NCBI GenBank assembly: GCA_000733355.1 | Contig: JNVV01000076.1 | Location: 1-64,000 of the forward strand | DNA: 64,000 nt | Origin: Falciphora oryzae | Taxonomy: Eukaryota; Ascomycota; Sordariomycetes; Magnaporthales; Magnaporthaceae | Direction of reading: 5' to 3' | Shown here: piece after piece, positions 32,801-42,744 of the stretch | Layout: each line of letters opens with the position of its first letter | Numbering within the stretch: the first letter of the stretch is position 1 | Notes under the pieces: model-generated | Told to the model about the DNA's origin: nothing | Database searches by the model: none | The model's input: the letters and a program-made list of their open reading frames with translations, nothing else | Made by a program: the position numbers and the translations under genes

Positions 32801-32980
32801 GATTTACTTTGGCGACGGCGAGACCGCGCTTCGGCAAGGATGCTGGCGTAATGGCCATCAGCGACCCGTCTTGAAACGGGGACCGAGGGCTGAAGCATGA
32901 ATCCTTGGTGTGGAAGCCGCTCGGGAGAGGCTCAAGTAGGTCGGCTGTCTTGTGCGAGAAAGAAGAGGGTTGGGAGGCTG

Positions 32981-32997
32981 TTTTTTTTTTTTTTTTT
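32981..32997. repeat. T17 homopolymer
   Basis: Uninterrupted run of 17 T in the intergenic region. Confidence 0.9.
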
Positions 32998-33520
32998 GGG
33001 AAATAAAAGAAAGGGAGAGGTGAAAGAGATCTGGTTTCCGAGCTGGGGAGGTTTAAATACCGCGGGGAGACAAAAAGGCAGGGCGCTTCTGAGTGTGCAG
33101 CTAGGGCAAGCAGCCGGGAGGGGTAGAAGGGGAGGGAAGCGTTCCTTCCTTGTCTGTTGCTCGGTTGTCCTCAGACTGGAACCTGAAAGCTGGTATGGCA
33201 CGCCCTAGGGGTGCCGCTAAAGGTACAGATAGGAGTGAGTATTGAGCGAGCTACCTCCTTTGCCTGGTTGCCAGACTGCCAGACGACCTGCCATCAGTAA
33301 TCTCCTCGCATTGAGCACGCCATGGCCAAGATCCTGAGCATATCCATAAATGGACATTTTCTAGACAACGAGCCGTCTTATGTGTCAGGCTGCCCTGTAC
33401 CCCTCACCTTCGTCATGGGGCCTGTCCACCTCAGATACCGACAGAAGCCTCGCCCAGCCGCCAGCCCAATGACCAGAGCACTATCACCATCAGCCTCCAC
33501 GACAGCTTCCTGTTCCAGCT

Positions 33521-34279
33521 CTACCAGCCCACGGGCCTGACCACGCTCTCGGCCGAGCCGCCCCTGTCAGCCCCCGGCACATTGTGCACGATGGAGAACG
33601 GGTCCCAGTGCGGATCAGTGTGCGGCGCGTACTCGATCAGGTTCATGACATCGGCAAGAGCCTTGTCGTCCTCGCTGTAGAGGTGCCGCAGGAACACGTA
33701 CATCATGTCCATGCCTGAGCTGTCAGCTAACCTCCATTTCTCCATTCCGCAGAAAGCTCTAGCTCCGCTATAAGTACTCACCATCAGCGACACCCGAGCT
33801 CGTCCACACATTCCCGTCCTGCACCCAGCACGCCGTCGGCACCCAGGTGACGTTTTTGCTGAGCCGCTAGGAACCACGGCGGACACGGGGCCTGGATTTT
33901 CGGCGATGATGGCGAGGGCCATCTTGGGGAGGCGTGAGGACTGTAAGGGCGGACGGCGCGTATGGGGGTCAGCAACTTCCAGATATGCTCGCAGGCGCCG
34001 CATGGAGGTTTCGATCTGCGTACGCTAAAGAGGATTCCCAACGGACCAAATATGTCCAGGGGTTGGAAGCCTGGGAAAGCAATCTGAAGGGCCTGTTAGG
34101 AGACAAGACCATGGAAGAATAGCCTGGCTGTGTATCCAAAGGCGGATATTGCTACTCACGATGCCAATAGAGACGGTTCTTCGGGCGTTGAATTCTGGTC
34201 TTGTCAGGTTCTGCCCGTCACACAGGGCAGCCAGCGAGAGCAGCAGCGGAAACGCCAGGTAGCGAAAAAGTTGAACCAT
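33521..34279 (-). pseudogene. DJ-1/PfpI family gene with central deletion
   Basis: The start at 34279 gives a signal peptide (Met-Val-Gln-Leu-Phe...Leu-Leu-Leu-Ser-Leu-Ala-Ala-Leu). After an intron the second exon reads Phe-Pro-Gly-Phe-Gln-Pro-Leu-Asp-Ile-Phe-Gly-Pro, the N-terminal signature of fungal DJ-1/PfpI proteins. Near 33868 the frame shifts and jumps to the C-terminal part: Val-Thr-Trp-Val-Pro, then Asp-Gly-Asn-Val-Trp-Thr-Ser-Ser-Gly-Val, intron, and Asp-Pro-His-Trp-Asp-Pro-Phe... at the end. The middle, which should hold the Pro-Gly-Gly strand and the nucleophile Cys in Val-Cys-Thr-Gly, is missing. In-frame stop and frameshift at the junction confirm decay. Once a secreted member of the family. 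Confidence 0.7.
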
Positions 34280-34827
34280 TGTGTCTATCGGCGATCTCAA
34301 ATTATCATGCTAGTACCCTTGTCATGAAGCACCCGGTTACCAATACATCAAGGAATAGACAGGCTCAGTCAATTTCTGAGTTGCCCTGATATTGGGTGAA
34401 TTAAGGTCAACATTGAAGGATTTGAGGGCCCAGTATATGCAGAAGATTTCTTAGCTCCCTCTCTATACTATTCCCGAATCACTTCCCCTATTGGTGTTGG
34501 ATCCTATGACTCCACTTCAACATCTCTGTCGTTACTACTTGACTCTTGTGTCGTTGGGTGAATGCAACAACAAACCCTAACCCTCCACTCACAGCAGCCC
34601 CTGACAACGCCAACGCCGAGTCGAGACCGTCGATATCCGAAACCCCTGTGGCACCAACATTTTACACACACGTCAGCCGGCAGCGACCGAGGCACGCGAC
34701 CAAAAGACTCAGGAACGCCCTCCCTCATTTTCCCACTTGACCGTCGCCATGATACGAAAGTAGCCCAACCCGGCCGACCAGGCGCTCTCTCGGCCATCGA
34801 GAAAAAAAAACCACCACCCCCGGAACG
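34280..34827. other. Intergenic, divergent
   Basis: About 550 bp without a gene; the part nearest the next ATG is A/C-rich and carries a short A run (34801-34809). Confidence 0.45.
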
Positions 34828-35767
34828 ATGGCGCAACCATCCCTCCTCCGCCTCGCCCGCGCCGTCTGGCGCCGACCGCAGCTCCGACACCGGCCGCCAC
34901 GACCACGACAGCAGCAGCAATGCCGCAGCAGCAGCAGCAGCAACAAGAAGCAGCCCTTGGAAGAAGACCCGATCCCGGTCCCCAGCACCGTGCCCCCCGT
35001 CCCCGTGGCGGTCTGGTGGCAGCGCCTGGGCCCGCTGAGCCGCGCCGCGTCCGCCTACGGGCGCGCGCAGCGCCGCCGCCCTTACGTCACGCAGCTGTGC
35101 ACGTCGCTGGCCATCTACCTGGCCGCCGACCTGTCGGCCCAGCGCATGGCCGGCCGCGGCGACGCCGACGAGGAGGCCGGGTACGACCCCGCCCGCACCG
35201 CGCGGTCGCTCGTCATCGGCGGGTTGGCGTCGATTCCCGGGTACAAGTGGTCAGTTTTCGCTCTATTCTGCCCTGGGATATTTCTGGGACGGACCACCGC
35301 TGACACACATCTTTCCCCCCACCCGCAGGTTCATGTTCCTCTCCCACAACTTCAACTACCCCTCGCGCCTCCTCTCGCTCGCCGTCAAGATCGCCATCAA
35401 CCAGTCCTTCTTCGCGCCCCTCTTCAACACCTACTTCTTCGGCATGCAGTCGCTCCTCTGCGGCGACTCCCTGGACCAGATCGCGGAGCGCATCCGCCGC
35501 ACCGTCCCCACCAGCGTCGTCAACTCGCTCAAGCTGTGGCCCGCCGTCACCGCCTTCAGCTTCACCTTCCTGCCGCCCGAGTACCGCTCCGCCTTTGCGG
35601 GCGTCGTCGCCGTCGGCTGGCAGACCTACCTCGCTTTTCTGAACAGGAAGGCCGAGCTGCTGGCCCACGAGGAGGCGGCGGCGACGGCTGCCGCGGCTTC
35701 TCATGAACATCAGGGGACTGCGCGGGCTGCTGAGGTTCTGGTCGTCACAGCCCCAGCACCCCGATGA
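34828..35767 (+). CDS. Mpv17/PMP22 family membrane protein
   Basis: Two exons (34828-35249, 35329-35767) with a 79-bp GT-AG intron splitting a Trp codon give 286 residues. The family signature is clear in the C-terminal half: Asn-Ser-Leu-Lys-Leu-Trp-Pro-Ala...Phe-Leu-Pro-Pro-Glu-Tyr-Arg, followed by Gly-Trp-Gln-Thr-Tyr-Leu. Four membrane segments are expected. Residues 1-45 are Arg/Gln/Ser-rich without acids, like a mitochondrial presequence, so an inner-membrane Sym1-like place is likelier than the peroxisome. The yeast relative Sym1 matters for growth on ethanol under heat. A Ser/Asn/Lys run from CAG-type repeats lies at about residues 30-40. Ala-rich C-terminal tail. Confidence 0.88.
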
Positions 35768-36162
35768 CCCCGGCTTAGCCCAGAGACCCGACGGGGAGTT
35801 GGCACTTGCTTAGAATACCTAGTTTATAAATAGAGCCATATATCGCATGGCATAGGAAGAGGGAGCATTATCGGAGTTTCGGCTGTAGCTCAAACGCAAC
35901 AGAAGGAGAGCGGCGTTTTGGATAAACTGTGGATTGGCTGTGGCACGTGTAGACTCCAGTATAAAATGCTTGACACCCCTAATAAACTCCAATGCTTCTA
36001 GCCTCAACCCTGCTTTTGTTGCCCTCTCAAACCCAAACGGCAGTCTTCTCCTTATACTAGCGTAAAGCCAGCACAAATGGATGGGGAGCATCGCGATCTA
36101 GGATGCTGTGCTAATGTGAAACCAAAAAGAAATCTATGCAAAAGCAGAAGTCCCCCGAAACA

Positions 36163-37746
36163 TCAGTTGTCCTTCAGCAGCATCTTCATCTCCTCCTTCA
36201 TCCTCGTCACGGTGCCCACGCCGCCGTACACCATGCCCGTGTACACCATTGCCACGCTCGCCCCCGCGTTGAGCACCTGCAGCGCCTGCGATCCGGTGGT
36301 GATGCCGCCCGTCGCGAAGATGACCTTGTGCTCCGCGTCGCCGCCGCCGCCTGCTTTAGCACGGGTGAGCACGCCGGGCGGCGGCACGAGCGACGCGGCG
36401 CCCGCCTGCGCCGCCACCTCCTCCTTCTTACGGCCCGCCGGGTAGCGGTCGAGGGCGTCGCGGTACTTTGCGACAAGCGACACTGTCCTGTCGAACAGGG
36501 CCGGGCCGGAGTAGCCGCCCGTCTCCTGGAGCGCAGAGACCTCGCGCGCCGTCAGCGGCACGCCCACGGGGACCACGTCGCGGCGCTTGGTGGTGTTGCC
36601 GACGATGACGCCATCGACGCCGCTGGTCCAGACGGCGCCGACCACGCCGTCGACCTGCTCGGCCGAGTCCTCGTCAGGCGACACCTTGACCATGACGCGG
36701 GGCCGGTCGGCCTCGGCGGTGCGGTCGCACGCGGCGGCGGCGCTGCGGGCCTCGGCCACGACGGCAGATAAAATGCTGGCCAAGGGGCCCGCGGCTTGCA
36801 GGTCTCGCAAGCCCGGGGTGTTTGGGCTGCTGACGTTGACGACGACGACGTCGGCGTAGGGGGCCAGGCGGCGGACGCAGTCGGCGTAGTCGCGCGTCAC
36901 GGCCGCCACGTCCTTCTCGTCCGTCTCCTTTGCCTTTGCGACCTGGACGCAGAGCAGGCGGCCCGGCCGCAGCGAGCCGACGGGGACGCCCGAGACTTCC
37001 TCGCCGGCCAGGACGTCGGCCTCGGCCAGGCCCAGGGCGCGGGCGGCGCGGCGGAGGCGGCCCCGCAGGGTGCGGGCGACGGCGTCGGCGCCCGCGCTGT
37101 TGAGGCCGTAGCGGTTGATCATGCCCTCGATGGAGGGGACGCGGAAGACGCGGGGCCTGGGGTTGCCGGGCTGGGGGCGGGGAGTGACGCCGCCGACCTC
37201 GACGACGGCGGGGCCGACGGCGAAGAGGGGGTCGGGGATCTCGGCGTTCTTGTCGAGGCCGGCGCTGATGCCGATGGGGTTGGCGAGGGCGCGGCCGAAG
37301 ACGTTAACCGAAAGAGAGCCGTCGGCGTCGACGCGGGAGCGCTCGCGCGGGTGCAGGCCGAGCCCGTACATGGTCTTGAGGGCGGCCGTGCCCAGGTGGT
37401 GGGCGTCCTCGGCGTCGGGGACGAAGGCGCGGATGAGGGCGGGGATCAGGTGGCGGTGGATGGCCGAGGCGCGCGTGTCGGTCGCGACGAGGTAGACGCC
37501 CACGGCCACCGACAGGACGGCGATCGTGGTCAGTGCCGTTCCCGCTCCCGCGCGGGCCGGTAGCGGGGTACTGGACGCATTGCTGCTGCCGGCGGACACT
37601 GTCGGACCTGACGAGGCATACCGCCGCGCGCCAGGGTTCCTCGGGAGGGTGTTTGGCGAGCGCTGCAGGGGGAGGCGGACGCGGGCAGCGGAGAGCGACG
37701 TGGAGCGGGGGAGGAGACAGCGGGCGAAGCGAGCGTGTGACGCCAT
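36163..37746 (-). CDS. URA9: Mitochondrial dihydroorotate dehydrogenase (class 2)
   Basis: Intronless, 527 residues. It oxidises dihydroorotate to orotate, step four of pyrimidine synthesis, passing electrons to ubiquinone at the inner mitochondrial membrane. Residues 1-60 are Arg/Ser-rich presequence and 71-89 a membrane anchor, both class 2 marks. FMN/substrate motifs: Ala-Gly-Leu-Asp-Lys-Asn (162-167), Gly-Leu-Asn-Ser-Ala-Gly near 214, catalytic Ser in Asn-Val-Ser-Ser-Pro-Asn-Thr-Pro-Gly (304-312), Gly-Asn-Thr-Thr and Gly-Gly-Ile. A loop insertion of about 40 residues (Lys-Lys-Glu-Glu... Gly-Gly-Gly-Gly) sits near 435-475. The frame stays open to 38439 upstream, but this Met starts a good presequence. 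Confidence 0.93.
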   Translation of the reverse strand: MASHARFARCLLPRSTSLSAARVRLPLQRSPNTLPRNPGARRYASSGPTVSAGSSNASSTPLPARAGAGTALTTIAVLSVAVGVYLVATDTRASAIHRHLIPALIRAFVPDAEDAHHLGTAALKTMYGLGLHPRERSRVDADGSLSVNVFGRALANPIGISAGLDKNAEIPDPLFAVGPAVVEVGGVTPRPQPGNPRPRVFRVPSIEGMINRYGLNSAGADAVARTLRGRLRRAARALGLAEADVLAGEEVSGVPVGSLRPGRLLCVQVAKAKETDEKDVAAVTRDYADCVRRLAPYADVVVVNVSSPNTPGLRDLQAAGPLASILSAVVAEARSAAAACDRTAEADRPRVMVKVSPDEDSAEQVDGVVGAVWTSGVDGVIVGNTTKRRDVVPVGVPLTAREVSALQETGGYSGPALFDRTVSLVAKYRDALDRYPAGRKKEEVAAQAGAASLVPPPGVLTRAKAGGGGDAEHKVIFATGGITTGSQALQVLNAGASVAMVYTGMVYGGVGTVTRMKEEMKMLLKDN

Positions 37747-38883
37747 CGTGGCGGTCTGCCAGAGACTGCGCGTGCCGGGCCCAGGCCTGCACTTGAACGC
37801 TACCTGGTACACAGAAAGCAAAAGGTACGCCGGCCAGTTCACCGAGCCCAATCCGATGACGTTGTTCGGGGATGGCGGGGCTGGTTGCCAGCACTGGAGC
37901 TCTCCCTTGGTAGGTGTGGCACGACGGTCGTCGCGTTTAACTTTGCGAGCTTGGTTGGTCTTGGCATTAGCTGGGCGGCAGAGCTCACGATGCGTGCATT
38001 GTGGCCCGTGCGAATTGAGTTTCAGAGCCTGGGCTTTGGGCAGGCTGGCTCCCCCCGGCCTGCATTCCTCCCGGTGGACGGAGGCCAAACTAGCGCCCGC
38101 TGGCGGCAAATGTAATTGACGACCCGAAGGATTCAATATGCAGGGGCCGCTGAAGCGCTGGATCCAGAACCCACGCACAGCACGTGTCAGGGGGAATGCC
38201 AGAAGGACCCCCACGCTCTGGGAGCACACCCCTCGCCTTCCATGCATCTTCCTTTCCTCTCGTCGATCCATCTTGTATTGTGGCATCGCTATTAGCAGGA
38301 TTCCATGGAACTCATTTGACTGTCGATCCATTGATCTAGTAGTCCCTTGCAATACTGGATGGGAACAACCAAGGTTCCCCGATGGATCGATCCCCAGGGA
38401 CGACACTGCGTCACGGGCACCCTGCAAATCATCTACCATCAGATATTGTCCTGTTGGATTCTATGGCAGGGAGATCTAGGTCTATCTAGTCATCCACAAA
38501 CCCATGCCGATAAACAAAGGCAGAGCAAACACGCACTGTCGACACCAAGCGAAGCGAATTCGCATCGCTACGATGCGATGAAGAGGAAAAAAGGGGCGCC
38601 GTCCTATACCCGCCCCTTGCCCCAAAAAAAAAACACCAGAGCATGATGACTCGTCGTGCCGATAGACAAAAGAAAAGCCCATATCCAAAATAAACCATGT
38701 AGCCGGATGATGCGCGGATATTAGGCCCGACACTTGATCCCAAAAGAAACGGAAATTCAAGAAGCCCGTGAATGTGTGGTCCGAAGATCCAAAGGAGCGA
38801 AAGAAGGAATGAGCATGCCGTAATGCCACAGTAATCCAAACAAGGAAAAAGTACACAAGAAAACAACACAAGAAAATAATCAT
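37747..38883. other. Intergenic region
   Basis: Between the start of dihydroorotate dehydrogenase and the stop of the acyltransferase, both on the minus strand. The frame open on the minus strand up to 38439 is an in-frame extension without protein character. A9-10 runs near 38624. No gene called. Confidence 0.5.
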
Positions 38884-40929
38884 TCAGTCCTCCTTCTTTG
38901 CCAATGAGTCATATGCCCACTTGGCAAAGACGACCGACTTCTCGTCTATTAACCTGCACGCCACGTCGGCGGCCCAGATCAGCATCGGCCACAGCATGCC
39001 CAACGCCATGGCAACACCCAAGCCGTACTGACGCTCCGTCTCGCGGCCCGTGTGGCCCGTGGCCCAGCGGCCGAGGTGCCAGCCGATAGAAAACAGCATG
39101 GGCCCGTGGACGAGGTAGAGCGCGTACGAGATGCGCCCCAGGTACTGCGCGAAGCGGGTCGTGAAGGCGCGCTGCATCCAGACGTTGCGGTCGAGCACAA
39201 AGACGAGCAGCACCGCCCCGAGCGACAGCCACCAGTGGTTCTCGTTGTCCTTCTCGTAGTGCTTGGGCGTCCAGTCGCGGATCAGCCAGCCGTAGTAGGG
39301 GGAGTCCCTGCCGCCGCGCTCGACCTCGGGGAAGCTGAGCAGGAAGACGGCGAAGACCACCGCGAGCAGCGACAGCACGCCGCGCCAGAGGCCGCCCGAG
39401 AGAAGCACGCCGCGCAGGCCGCGGATCCGGTTGTGCAGGCGCGCCGGGATCGCCGAGGACGACACGCGCTCGTAGGCGGTGGAGGAGGCGCGGGATATAC
39501 GGTTCGCGTGGGGGTTGCCGGCGACCGCGGCGGCCCCCGCGGCGCCCAGGGCCTGGACCGAATCCGGGAGGTACGAGGGGATGGCGAGGACGAGGCGCTT
39601 GGAGTGGTAGTATACGACGAGGGAGACGCGCTTAGCCCGCATCAGGCGCGTATTCTGCTGGCGCAGCGGCGACACCAGCGGAAGGTTGGCCTCGCTCGGG
39701 AGCAGCGTCGCCGGCGGGCGGCTCGAGCCCTCGAGCGTGAAGCGGAGGTCGCACAGCAGCATGCCCGAGATGAAGAGGAAGGGCGGCCAGTGCGTCCACC
39801 ACAGGCAGAAGGCGGCGGCGGACGCGGTCAGCACGAGGCGGGGCACGGTGCGGATGCGGCAGAAGGCGGCGAGGCACAGGAAGAGCACCATGGAGCAGTC
39901 GAACTCCATGCCCAGGGTCCAGAGGTTCCAGTCGTAGGGGGTGGCGGAGCGGCGCTCGTCGTGCGAGAAGGGGTTCGTGGCCTTGAGGATGTTACCCCAG
40001 AGGTCCCAGAGCTGCTCCGAAAGCTCATCCTTGATCGGGGGCGGGCGCTTGGTGATGGCGGCGCCGTCGTTCCACTTGTCGTCGCCGTCGCCAAAGTACC
40101 TGTTGTAGCCAACCATGGTGCCGATGAACAGGATGATCACGGCGGGCATGAAGAGGCGCGGCCAGCGGCGGAAGACGGAGCTGCTCAGGGCCGACGCCCA
40201 CTCGCCGTACCGGGCGGCGTGGGCGAGCTTGAGCGGCTTGTACGACAGGGCATAACCCGAGATGACAAAGAAGATCTTGACCTGCGGGGCGCCCGCGATC
40301 AGGAGGCGGATCCAGGGCATCTGGATGATGTAGTTGTGGCGCGGGTCGTTGGGGTCCTCGCCCGAGCGGTAGGCGTCGTGCATGGTCCACGAGAAAAACA
40401 GCAGCGAGGCGTGGTGCCACACCACCAGGAAGGCAGCCCAGCCGCGGAGGCCATCTGCGTAGGGTGGAGAGAATCGATAAGCGGGTGATCATATAAAACA
40501 CAAAGGTGCAAACGAGCTTCGGACAAGGCTCGTCTCGTCCTGCTGCTCCTTACCTAGCCATGCACTGGGGTGCAGTTTGCCTGCGGGCTTGTCGTCGGCG
40601 ACGAGGAAGCTGGGGAGGAGAAAGTTGAGCTTGGCAAGGACCGCCAATGCCCGCTCCCTCCTTGAGGGCTTGCGGATGCGGTAGCTGGCCTTCTCGCCAA
40701 AGTTGTCGGCCAGCAGGCCCGATTCTATGGGACTGCTGCCGCCGACCAGGGTCTCGGTGACCGATGCCCGGTCGTCATCATCGTCGTCGTTGTCGTGGAA
40801 AGAGCCTTCCCGGCCGCAGTCCTTCTCGTCGTACTCGTCGTCGCTGTCGTTCTCGCCCGACAGCAGGGCGAGTGATAGGTATCCCAGGTTTCGTGGCCTG
40901 AACCGGCGGGGGATCCACGATGACACCAT
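38884..40929 (-). CDS. Acyltransferase-3 family membrane protein
   Basis: Two exons (40554-40929, 38884-40454) around a 99-bp intron give 648 residues. The splice recreates the family signature Ala-Trp-Leu-Asp-Gly-Leu-Arg-Gly-Trp-Ala-Ala-Phe with His-His following, the region of the catalytic His. About ten hydrophobic segments span the rest, e.g. Phe-Phe-Val-Ile-Ser-Gly-Tyr-Ala-Leu-Ser and Tyr-Leu-Val-His-Gly-Pro near the end. The N-terminal 120 residues are cytosolic-looking with an acidic Asp/Glu run (about residues 26-55). Members O-acylate sugars, lipids or secondary metabolites at membranes. Substrate unknown. Central linker (after Ser-Asn-Arg... Tyr-Glu-Arg) is Ala/Ser-rich. Confidence 0.88.
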
Positions 40930-42052
40930 CGTCCCCAGCTTCCCTTGGCTCTATATGTCGTCCTGGTTCCGCCTATATCCCGCTTCTCGTTCCAGCCGTA
41001 TGCGTGCCGAGCGCTGAAAATGTGTGTTGAAGAAGAGAAAAAGCAGTGGGGTTCGTCCCAATGCCCAGATCTAGCGAGTGAAGAGGTATAATACCTAGAT
41101 GGGTTGTTCGTTCGTGTTTCTTTATTGAAGGTGATTCCAGGCGTGTCACTTGGTTTAGACAGCCCGTCAAGCGATTGTGGGAGCCAGAACACAGTCCAGG
41201 CTCGGGGGATGGGGAAGTCAAAGAAATAATAAAAAATGGAAATTAACTAGTTCGGTGGACGCTTCATAGCATCAACACCGATACCGAGAGAGTGACAAGA
41301 AAGGGGAGAAACCGGGCCACGAGCGCAGGAGGCTTACAATTTACATCCCCAAGCAGCAAAGCAGGAGGCGATGGCAGAGAATGGAAGAGGGAGGGGGAGG
41401 AGAAGAAAGACCGCTCGGTCGCACCACCATCTAACTGATAATCTTCCGCCGTAAAGCACATTAGTGCATGCCAGCCGGCGGCCTGCACTAATGGCACACC
41501 CCAACCAGCCACCGGGGCCGCACTGCAACAGGAGTGGTCCCATATCGAAAAAAAAAGGGGGGACGGACCTTAGACCCGGGGCTGGCGCAAGGTTCGGCCC
41601 CATCGGTTTAGCCGTGTCGAGGAGAGGAGAGGCCCACCTGTGGATTGGGCAATGGGCCACGTTCTGGGTTCTGGCCATCACAGCCGCCAAGCGAGAGGAG
41701 GGCCCACCGTACTCCAAGATATCTCCTCTTGGCCTCCGGCATAGCGCTAGCGCGACCACGCTTTGCTCTTGGTCCAGTGGGCGGGAACCCTCAATTCGAT
41801 CATCAAGTTGGGAAGGAGGGAAGGAGTTTCCGCCCGCGCAGGGTACCTACCCGCCTCGTGGGTGCAGGTCGCTGAGCTTGCAAGTTGCAGAACTGAGTGC
41901 TTGGCTCCACGGGAAATTGATGTCGTACCCGACCTGGCTCAGAGCTCAGAGTTGATGCTGATCCTGTCGAGCAGACACCAGTGCTCGGATTCTTCCTGCT
42001 TGTTCCGCCTCTCACAAACAGCCGTTTCGCCTAGATGCAGGCAAGAAGAAAC

Positions 42053-42079
42053 AAAAAAAAAAAAAAAAAAAAAAAAAAA
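42053..42079. repeat. A27 homopolymer
   Basis: Uninterrupted A run of 27. Confidence 0.9.
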
Positions 42080-42716
42080 GCCTTCGACGAAAAAAGGGGT
42101 AGGTGAGATCATCAATTGAGGCGCGTGCAAACACGAACACAAACACAAGCACAAGAGACAAGCTCACTAAAAGCTGTGCACCCGCGTGCCCGATCCACAC
42201 GTCCCTCTCCCCTCGCGTGGTTGATTTCCATCCAGTCCGTCCAGCGTCTGTCTAGCGTCGCCAAAACTGTGGTCCAATGGGATGTACGGAAAGACAGTGC
42301 AGGAAAAATCAAGCTCGACGGGGCGCGGGTGTCAGACAGGCGTGGATGCGCAATAACGCCACCCTGCATGTCGCCCGCCGTGTCGCTTGCCCGACCCCTG
42401 CACGATCGTCGGGGGCGGGTTCCTGGCTGGCCAGAGAAATTGCGAGAAACACTTTTTCTGCAGCGCAAGAAATGGCCTCAGCTTGCCCGAACCCTCCCGC
42501 CTTGGTGCTTGTCTTGGGCGTAGTGGGCGTCTAGTCTTGCCCGCCCGCATTCCTTGTGCTTTTCTCCCTGTGCCTGCCGAAAAATGGCAACCCTCGGCGA
42601 AGGCGCACACAGGTTTAGAAATGAAACAAATGCATGCGGGTGTATATACTGTGTACAACAGCAACAGCGATCCCTGGCATCTAGCAACGCCACAATGAAG
42701 TAGCATGCGCCGAGGC

Positions 42717-42744
42717 AAAAAAAAAAAAAAAAAAAAAAAAAAAA
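42717..42744. repeat. A28 homopolymer
   Basis: Uninterrupted A run of 28, followed 25 bp later by a T13 run. Confidence 0.9.

Noticed and set aside
33322..33540. Short plus-strand frame before the DJ-1 relic
   Set aside because: Some protein-like stretches in shifting frames but no family, promoter or splice pattern; possibly another remnant.
37747..38439. 230-residue N-terminal extension of dihydroorotate dehydrogenase
   Set aside because: In frame and open but low-information sequence; the internal Met at 37746 starts a normal presequence and gives the usual length.
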